A DNA stretch of 16,991 bases from Treponema sp. (GTDB lineage: Bacteria; Spirochaetota; Spirochaetia; Treponematales; Treponemataceae). The position numbers and the translations under genes are program-made. Under the pieces are notes generated by a model that saw only the letters and a list, made by a program, of their open reading frames with translations, did no database searches and had not been told where the DNA came from. Of this stretch, positions 12,454 through 16,991 are shown piece by piece. The first letter of the stretch is position 1, and each line of letters starts with the position of its first letter. The DNA lies in assembly GCA_016297805.1 (NCBI GenBank), contig JAEDFX010000044.1, forward strand, positions 1 through 16,991, written 5' to 3'.

Positions 12454-13674
12454 TTATTTATCAATAATTCCTTTTAATGGGTTAATGCTTGGGTCAACAG
12501 AAATTGTTCTGTTGTTTGGATTACGAACTTTAATATCTTTGTCGTTCCAATGAGTTTTTGAAATTGGTTTAATGTAATCTTCAACAGTTTCACCTTCAGG
12601 ATGTTTAAGATAAAGCTGATCTGGATGTTTACTTAAAGCTTTTCTTGAACCATCAGTTGCAAAGAATTTTTCATAATCAATCTGACCTGCAATACGAGAT
12701 GCAAAATCAGTTCCACCTTCTCTAATGCGGCGCAATGCAATATCACGAACATAAGTATTCTTGTGGAATGCAGGAATGTTGTAGAGTTCGCAAGTATATG
12801 CCCAAAGATTTGGATAATCGCGGATTCTCTTGTGAATTGGACCAACATTTCTGTAGTACCAGATATCCCAGCGAACCAGAGTAGGGAACACGCGGATATC
12901 TGCATCTGTAATAAAATCACCAAAAATAAAGCGGTTGTTGCTCAAACGAACTTCCAGCTTATCAAGAGCAGCATAGAAATCTGCAAAAGCTTCTTCATAT
13001 GCGCTCAAAGAAGAACAGAAACTCATTCTATAATGACCGTTGTTTACAGTTGGGAACAACCAGTCGTTGAATTCATCAATTTCTTTTCTATATGCAACAG
13101 GGTACAAATCTGGAGCATCTTTTGGCTGGAAAGGTCTGAACTGAACTTCAAGGTAGTTTGTAAGACGGTGATAGTCGTTGTTTACAGCCTTCAAATCTTT
13201 TATATCAACCAAAGTTGGTGTTGTTGCACGGCCTGTGTAATTTGGATTTGCATTCTTATAGAATTCGCTTAAGAAATGAACACCAGTAATTGGATCTTTA
13301 AATCCTTCCTGATCTCCAAATCCATGTCCGTAAACATTTGTTTCACCAGTCTGAGTTACAAGCTGATCTTTAATCAAATCAGTAAGCCCAAGAATATCAC
13401 GAGTGATAACAGGACGGTTTGACCAATGGCAGCCTTTTGCCCAATAAATTGCAAAACGATTTGCTTCTGCTTTATGGTTTCCTGGTTCAGAACCAAATGG
13501 TTCAATAAAAGTGTTTGCCTGGCGGATAAAAGCACCAGTTTCATCAAGTTCGAATTTTCTTTCATTAGGACGAGGATTTACTCCCGATTCCTTTGCAAAG
13601 CTTTCTGCTACTTCATCTGTATATGCAGTATTTGATACTGTTAAATTTCCTTCTTTTGTAAAATCACAAGACAT
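12454..13674 (-). CDS. Glutathionyl-hydroquinone reductase-like protein (GST superfamily)
   Basis: This 406-residue protein resembles the YqjG/PcpF/ECM4 branch of the glutathione transferase superfamily (Xi class). It has an N-terminal thioredoxin-like domain with the candidate catalytic C82 in KGCHWSNRP, then a helical C-terminal domain containing NRFIFGDFITDADIRVFPTLVRWD. The usual motif of the class is CPWAHR; here Pro is His and the end is SNR, so substrate or chemistry may differ. Known members remove glutathione from glutathionyl-hydroquinones. In a sulfur-scavenging operon, releasing a thiol from a conjugate would fit, but this is inferred. AAGGAAG lies 7 bases before the start, which is 37 bases after tiny peptide 3. 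It is the first full-length gene of the importer operon. Confidence 0.82.
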   Translation of the reverse strand: MSCDFTKEGNLTVSNTAYTDEVAESFAKESGVNPRPNERKFELDETGAFIRQANTFIEPFGSEPGNHKAEANRFAIYWAKGCHWSNRPVITRDILGLTDLIKDQLVTQTGETNVYGHGFGDQEGFKDPITGVHFLSEFYKNANPNYTGRATTPTLVDIKDLKAVNNDYHRLTNYLEVQFRPFQPKDAPDLYPVAYRKEIDEFNDWLFPTVNNGHYRMSFCSSLSAYEEAFADFYAALDKLEVRLSNNRFIFGDFITDADIRVFPTLVRWDIWYYRNVGPIHKRIRDYPNLWAYTCELYNIPAFHKNTYVRDIALRRIREGGTDFASRIAGQIDYEKFFATDGSRKALSKHPDQLYLKHPEGETVEDYIKPISKTHWNDKDIKVRNPNNRTISVDPSINPLKGIIDK

Positions 13675-13711
13675 ATTGTTACTTCCTTATTTAATTTTTT
13701 TGTGCAATTAA

Positions 13712-13789
13712 TTAGTGATAGCAACAACAGGAACACATGACTCCGTTTCTAAAGTTTTCACGTACTAATTTTTCAAAATAAAGTGTCAT
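13712..13789 (-). CDS. Tiny conserved peptide 3, Cys-rich tail, upstream of reductase/importer operon
   Basis: This is a 25-codon frame with GGAGG 5 bases before the ATG. It begins Met-Thr-Leu-Tyr, contains FEKLVRENFRNGVM and ends with CSCCCYH, carrying four Cys codons in the last seven. Its core is identical in amino acids to copy 1, although CGC is replaced by AGA for the same Arg, evidence for selection on the peptide. It is preceded by an operator at the predicted start point and followed after 37 bases by the reductase gene. No terminator-like hairpin lies in those 37 bases, so control by transcription attenuation is not obvious. Translational coupling or a peptide acting in trans are alternatives. 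Confidence 0.77.
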   Translation of the reverse strand: MTLYFEKLVRENFRNGVMCSCCCYH

Positions 13790-13813
13790 ATATTCCTCCG
13801 TTTTATATTAATT

Positions 13814-13832
13814 ACCTAGATGTTTAGTAGGT
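13814..13832. promoter_or_regulatory. Operator 4 (ACCTA-N9-TAGGT)
   Basis: ACCTAGATGTTTAGTAGGT matches the shared inverted repeat in both half-sites. It lies at about +1 to +20 of the predicted minus-strand transcript for tiny peptide 3 and the reductase/importer genes, mirroring operator 1 in the metQ leader. Confidence 0.65.
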
Positions 13833-13838
13833 ATATAC

Positions 13839-13869
13839 ATAATAAACATTGTTTATAAAAAAATGTCAA
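13839..13869 (-). promoter_or_regulatory. Promoter for tiny peptide 3 and reductase/importer operon
   Basis: On the minus strand, TTGACA (13869-13864) is followed by TTTATT at 17-base spacing (13846-13841) or TATTAT at 19-base spacing (13844-13839). The start point would be near 13832-13834. The -35 box lies 2 bases from operator 5. Confidence 0.55.
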
Positions 13870-13871
13870 TT

Positions 13872-13890
13872 ACCTATTGATGTAATAGGT
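13872..13890. promoter_or_regulatory. Operator 5, central site between divergent operons
   Basis: ACCTATTGATGTAATAGGT is the most symmetrical site. With flanks it gives perfect 10-base arms, ATTACCTATT and AATAGGTAAT, around GATGT. It encloses the plus-strand -35 box and adjoins the minus-strand -35 box, so one bound dimer could repress both operons. Confidence 0.75.
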
Positions 13891-13905
13891 AATAAATTGT
13901 ATAAA
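13877..13905 (+). promoter_or_regulatory. Promoter for the M20 hydrolase and Rrf2 regulator genes
   Basis: TTGATG (13877-13882) and TATAAA (13900-13905) are separated by exactly 17 bases. The predicted start is near 13912, about 40 bases before the M20 gene. Operator 5 covers the -35 box and operator 6 covers about +3 to +21. There is no tiny peptide gene on this side. Confidence 0.65.
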
Positions 13906-13914
13906 TTAATATAT

Positions 13915-13933
13915 ACCTACTAAATAAATAGGT
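13915..13933. promoter_or_regulatory. Operator 6 (ACCTA-N9-TAGGT)
   Basis: ACCTACTAAATAAATAGGT matches both half-sites exactly and lies just downstream of the predicted start of the M20/Rrf2 transcript. Because the regulator gene is on this transcript, it implies autoregulation. Confidence 0.65.
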
Positions 13934-13952
13934 AATAAAACAAGAGGCGTTA

Positions 13953-15113
13953 ATGAACATTTTAGACGAAGCATTTGAACTTAAAGAATACATGGTAGAG
14001 CAGAGAAACTATTTTCATTCTCATCCTGAACTTGGTTTGCAGGAATTTAATACTTGTAATCATATAGAAGAAGAGCTTAATAAAGCGAGAATTAAAAACC
14101 GTCGTGTGGCAGGAACAAACGTTATTGCAGAAATAGACAGTGGCCGTCCTGGAAAAACTCTTTTCCTCCGTGCTGATATTGATGCGCTTCCTATTCAGGA
14201 TGCAAAAGATGTTCCGTATAAAAGCCAGACTGCTGGTGTAATGCATGCTTGTGGTCACGATGGTCATGCGGCTTATTTACTTGGTGCGGCGAAGTTGATT
14301 TTGAAGCACAAGAACGAATTTTCAGGAAAGGTGATTTTTGCTTTTCAGGCTGCAGAAGAAATAGGTAAGGGTGCCCGTGATATTATTGCTGCTGGCGAAC
14401 TTGATAATGTTGACAGAACTTTTGGCATTCATTTTGGTTCTGGAATGAAAGTTGGAACTTATGGAATAAAAACTGGTCCAGATATGGCAAGCTGTGACCG
14501 CTGGAAAATCAAGATTCACGGTAAGGCGGCTCACATTACAACACCACAGAATGGTTCAGACTCTCTTTTTATTGGTGCTTTAATTGCTACTCAGCTTCAG
14601 ACTGTGGTAAGTCGTCTTATTTCTCCTGTAGAAGGTGGTTTGATAGGAACAGGACGTTTTGATGCTGGAACAACATACAACATTATTCCTGGTGAAGCAG
14701 AACTGGAAGGAACAATTCGTGCTTTCTCTGCAGAAAGCCGTAAAAAAATGGCAGATGCAGTTACTAAAATTGCTCAGAATATAGCAGCTGAATACGGTGC
14801 TTCAGTTGACGTTGATATTGAAGACATTTGTGATCCTTTAGTAAACCCTACAGAAGCGGTGAATGAAGTTATTAATTCTGCACGTAAAATCATAAAAAAT
14901 GAAAATATTCTTAACAATATAGAAAAACGTTTTATGGCAGATAATTTTGCCGATTACAGTCGCAAAGCACCAGGAACTTATGTTCACGTTGGTTCTAGTG
15001 ACGGTCCTGCTACAAGTGTTGCCCATCACAATGAATATTTTGACTTAGCAGAAGATTCTTATTCTTATGCAGCAGCTTTGGCTGTTCAGTACACTTTAGA
15101 CTATTTGTGTTAG
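13953..15113 (+). CDS. M20-family amidohydrolase (aminoacylase/deacetylase type)
   Basis: This is a 386-residue M20D metallohydrolase of the hippurate hydrolase/N-acyl amino acid deacetylase type. Metal-site elements are C100 and H102 in MHACGHDGH, the catalytic and ligand glutamates E135-E136 in AAEEIGKGAR, H160 in GIHFG, and a C-terminal His in SVAHHNEYF. RADIDALPI and HPELGLQEF are family hallmarks. No signal peptide is seen, so it is cytoplasmic. AAGAGG lies 5 bases before the ATG. It is the first gene downstream of operators 5 and 6 and is followed after 12 bases by the regulator. Bacillus M20 enzymes in cysteine-regulated operons (SndA/SndB) deacetylate N-acetyl S-modified cysteines; with two GNAT genes nearby a similar task here is plausible but inferred. 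Confidence 0.9.
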   Translation: MNILDEAFELKEYMVEQRNYFHSHPELGLQEFNTCNHIEEELNKARIKNRRVAGTNVIAEIDSGRPGKTLFLRADIDALPIQDAKDVPYKSQTAGVMHACGHDGHAAYLLGAAKLILKHKNEFSGKVIFAFQAAEEIGKGARDIIAAGELDNVDRTFGIHFGSGMKVGTYGIKTGPDMASCDRWKIKIHGKAAHITTPQNGSDSLFIGALIATQLQTVVSRLISPVEGGLIGTGRFDAGTTYNIIPGEAELEGTIRAFSAESRKKMADAVTKIAQNIAAEYGASVDVDIEDICDPLVNPTEAVNEVINSARKIIKNENILNNIEKRFMADNFADYSRKAPGTYVHVGSSDGPATSVAHHNEYFDLAEDSYSYAAALAVQYTLDYLC

Positions 15114-15125
15114 GAGAAGGGATGT

Positions 15126-15551
15126 ATGTTTAAAATTTCAACTCGTGGTCAGTACGCTCTTATGACAATGGAAGTTCTTGCAGAACAACAGGATGATTCT
15201 TACGTTCCCATGCGAAAAATTTCCCACCGGCAAAATCTTTCTGTAAAATATCTGGAACAGATTTTGATTCAGCTTAGCAAGGCTGGTCTTGTGGAAGGCC
15301 TTCGAGGTAATAACGGAGGGTATCGTCTGATAAAAAAATCTTCCCAGTATACTGCAGGCGAAATTCTTCGCGCTATGGAAGGCGATCTTTCTCCACGAGG
15401 CAATGCCGATGAAAAAGCTTTGAAATCTTCAGGAAATGAAGAATTCTGGGCAGATTTTAACAAAACAATCAATGATTATGTCGATTCAGTAAGTCTTGAA
15501 GAAATTGTTAAAAAAAGCCACGAAAACAATGGCTACATGTTTTATATTTAG
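15126..15551 (+). CDS. Rrf2-family transcriptional regulator, Cys-free (CymR-like)
   Basis: This is a 141-residue Rrf2 regulator. It starts with the family signature (TRGQYALMTMEVLA), has a winged helix-turn-helix with the recognition helix around residues 38-50 (SVKYLEQILIQL) and a wing at 58-68 (GLRGNNGGYRL), then a dimerisation helix and a short tail. It has no cysteine at all, so it cannot hold the three-Cys [2Fe-2S] cluster of IscR or NsrR. That places it functionally with cluster-free members such as CymR, the cysteine-metabolism repressor that senses O-acetylserine through CysK. GGAGAAGG lies just before the start. It follows the M20 gene by 12 bases behind operators 5 and 6, implying autoregulation, and is the best candidate for all six operators. 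Confidence 0.88.
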   Translation: MFKISTRGQYALMTMEVLAEQQDDSYVPMRKISHRQNLSVKYLEQILIQLSKAGLVEGLRGNNGGYRLIKKSSQYTAGEILRAMEGDLSPRGNADEKALKSSGNEEFWADFNKTINDYVDSVSLEEIVKKSHENNGYMFYI

Positions 15552-15594
15552 ACTTTATTGATTTTTTAAGCAACTCTCTATATCTTAGGCATAT

Positions 15595-16110
15595 ATGGAA
15601 TGTAATGAAATAATTTACCGAAAAGCTGATGTAACTGATGTACCTGCAATTCAGGCATTTGTGGATAAGGCAAAAACTGTTATGGATAGTCAGGGTATTC
15701 CTCAGTGGGATGAGATTTATCCTATTAAAGATGATTTCATTGGTGATGCTGAAAAGAAGGAATTATATGTTGGCGAAATTGATGGAAAGCCAGCAGTTTG
15801 TTTCACTTTAAATAAATTTCAAGATGAAGCTTACTTTACTGCAGATTGGGAAAACAAAGGTGAAGATTTTATAGTAATACATCGCCTTTGTGTAAATCCT
15901 GATTTTCAGGGCCGCGGAGTAGGTACTCAGACCTGCCGTTATATTGAAGGCCTTGCCTGGACTGGCGGTGCTTCTTCCATAAAACTTGATGCCTTTACAA
16001 AAAATCCAATTTCTCTTGCCATGTACGAAAAGCTTGGCTACAAAGTAACTGGCTACGCAGACTGGCGTAAAGGCAGATTCAAGCTTATGGAAAAGGTTTT
16101 AAAGTTTTGA
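15595..16110 (+). CDS. GNAT-family N-acetyltransferase (second)
   Basis: This is a 171-residue GNAT acetyltransferase with the acetyl-CoA loop QGRGVG (105-110) after the strand HRLCVNPDF, and the C-terminal motif AMYEKLGYKVTGY. It is unrelated in detail to the other GNAT gene in the window. The start at 15595 has no good ribosome binding site (only TAGG at 15586-15589). A possible TTGATT/TATCTT promoter with 17-base spacing (15558-15586) would start transcription almost at the ATG. It lies 43 bases after the regulator gene and may be read through from it, but no operator lies in front. Whether it belongs to the sulfur regulon is uncertain. The substrate is unknown. Confidence 0.82.
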   Translation: MECNEIIYRKADVTDVPAIQAFVDKAKTVMDSQGIPQWDEIYPIKDDFIGDAEKKELYVGEIDGKPAVCFTLNKFQDEAYFTADWENKGEDFIVIHRLCVNPDFQGRGVGTQTCRYIEGLAWTGGASSIKLDAFTKNPISLAMYEKLGYKVTGYADWRKGRFKLMEKVLKF

Positions 16111-16184
16111 TGGGTTATAAACTTAGATTTCGTTATTTGATACATTATATGGAGTACAATTGTCTATAAGATGGGAAAGTTTTG

Positions 16185-16193
16185 TGGTATAAT
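16185..16193 (+). promoter_or_regulatory. Extended -10 promoter for hsdR
   Basis: TGGTATAAT is a perfect extended -10 element with no good -35 at standard spacing. Its predicted start point, 6-8 bases downstream, falls on or next to the ATG at 16201, which implies a leaderless or nearly leaderless mRNA. Confidence 0.5.
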
Positions 16194-16200
16194 GTACGTA

Positions 16201-16991
16201 ATGGATTCAAAAAAGAGTTTATCAGAACGAGATATAATCACAAAATATATTCTCCCATCAATTGAACAGTCTGGTTGGAATAAGCAGACTCAACTTAAAG
16301 AAGAAGTATCTTTTACAGCTGGTCGTATCTTTGTTAAAGGAAAGAAGACAAAGCGTGGTGAACGAAAACGTGCTGATATAATTATTTATTATAAACCTAA
16401 TATTCCTGTTGCTGTTGTTGAAGCTAAAGACAATAATCATACAGTTGGCGCGGGTATGCAGCAGGCTTTGGAATATGCAGGAACTCTCGATATTCCTGTT
16501 GCAATTTCAAGTAATGGTGACGGTTTTGTAATTCAGTACAGAAAAAATTGTGGAAATGTTGTTACTGAGAATGCTGATTTAGATCACTTCCCAACTCCAG
16601 ATGAACTGTGGGAATGCTATAAAAAGTACAATGGAATCGTGACTAAAGAAGCTGAAGAAACTACTCTTTCATCATACTTCTTTGATTCTAATGGCCGTGC
16701 TCCTCGTTACTATCAGAGAATCGCAATTAACAGAACTGTAGAAGCTATTGCTCGTGGTCAAAACCGTATTCTTTTGGTAATGGCAACGGGAACCGGTAAA
16801 ACTTATACTGCTTTCCAGATTATCTATCGCCTTTGGAAATCTGGCTGTAAGAAACGAATCCTTTATTTAGCCGATAGGGATAATTTAATTACTCAGACAA
16901 AGAAAAATGACTTCAAACATTTTAAAGATAAATGTCACATCATCAAGCATAAAAAAATCGATAAGTCTTATGAAATCTATCTGGCACTTTA
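16201..16991 (+). CDS. hsdR: Type I restriction enzyme R subunit (HsdR), 5' part
   Basis: This open frame runs off the window end after 263 codons. The N-terminal nuclease domain shows the PD-(D/E)xK pattern: D59 in RADIIIYY, then E74 and K76 in VVEAKDN, with Gln 87/88 in MQQALEYA as in the RecB-like motif. The start of the motor domain has a Q-motif-like Gln 172 in YYQRIAINR, Walker A ATGTGKT (195-201) and ILYLADRDNLITQT. HsdR is the ATP-dependent translocase and nuclease of a type I restriction-modification complex; the partner hsdM and hsdS genes are presumably beyond the right edge. No SD precedes the ATG, and the promoter is an extended -10 right before it. The gene marks the border between the sulfur locus and a defence system. 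Confidence 0.88.
   Translation, partial: MDSKKSLSERDIITKYILPSIEQSGWNKQTQLKEEVSFTAGRIFVKGKKTKRGERKRADIIIYYKPNIPVAVVEAKDNNHTVGAGMQQALEYAGTLDIPVAISSNGDGFVIQYRKNCGNVVTENADLDHFPTPDELWECYKKYNGIVTKEAEETTLSSYFFDSNGRAPRYYQRIAINRTVEAIARGQNRILLVMATGTGKTYTAFQIIYRLWKSGCKKRILYLADRDNLITQTKKNDFKHFKDKCHIIKHKKIDKSYEIYLAL

Noticed and set aside
12763..13272. 169-codon plus-strand frame opposite the reductase-like gene
   Set aside because: It is antisense to a well-supported gene, its translation shows no family features and it has no ribosome binding site of note; other long opposite-strand frames (such as 920-1276, 7129-7650, 8240-8938) were dropped for the same reason.

Overview
The window reads as chromosome from a low-GC, host-associated anaerobic bacterium. 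Protein style, AT-rich third positions and the diderm-type periplasmic binding proteins suggest a spirochaete of the Treponema type. This is a judgement from overall resemblance; there is no rRNA or other marker gene here to prove it. Most of the window (about 3.7-15.6 kb) is a locus for acquiring and converting sulfur amino acids. It is flanked on the left by an exporter-type ABC transporter pair (60-3720, +) and on the right by a GNAT acetyltransferase and the start of a type I restriction HsdR gene (15595 to the end, +).

Layout. (1) Minus strand: a tiny peptide gene (6172-6246), then a MetQ/NlpA-type binding protein (5145-5990), a GC-rich intergenic block, and a class I/II aminotransferase (3740-4903). 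(2) A decayed nifH-like pseudogene (6344-6851, +) lies next to the metQ promoter. (3) Plus strand: a second tiny peptide gene (6999-7076), a hairpin with a U-tract, then a Cys/Met-metabolism PLP enzyme (7159-8325) and a MalY/PatB-type C-S lyase (8327-9502). (4) Minus strand from 13789 down: a third tiny peptide gene (13712-13789), a glutathionyl-hydroquinone-reductase-like protein, a polar amino acid ABC importer (binding protein, permease, ATPase) and a GNAT acetyltransferase. (5) Divergent from that: an M20 amidohydrolase and an Rrf2-family regulator (13953-15551, +).

The most notable feature is a family of tiny peptides of 24-25 residues sharing the core FEKLVRENFRNGVM. There are three copies. 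Each has a good ribosome binding site and each is the first gene of one of three separate sulfur-related transcription units. Two of the three end in a Cys-rich tail. Codon differences between the copies are almost all synonymous, so the peptide sequence itself appears to be conserved. None is long enough for ordinary gene calling.

The same three control regions carry six copies of a 19-bp inverted repeat, ACCTA-N9-TAGGT. Several overlap the -35 element of a recognisable promoter. The Cys-free Rrf2 protein encoded in the locus is the obvious candidate to bind them, as CymR does for cysteine metabolism in Bacillus. Together the genes suggest a sulfur-starvation regulon: import of methionine- or cystine-like compounds, acetylation and deacetylation or thiol chemistry on S-conjugates, and transsulfuration through cystathionine. 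The regulation, the substrates and the role of the peptides are inference.
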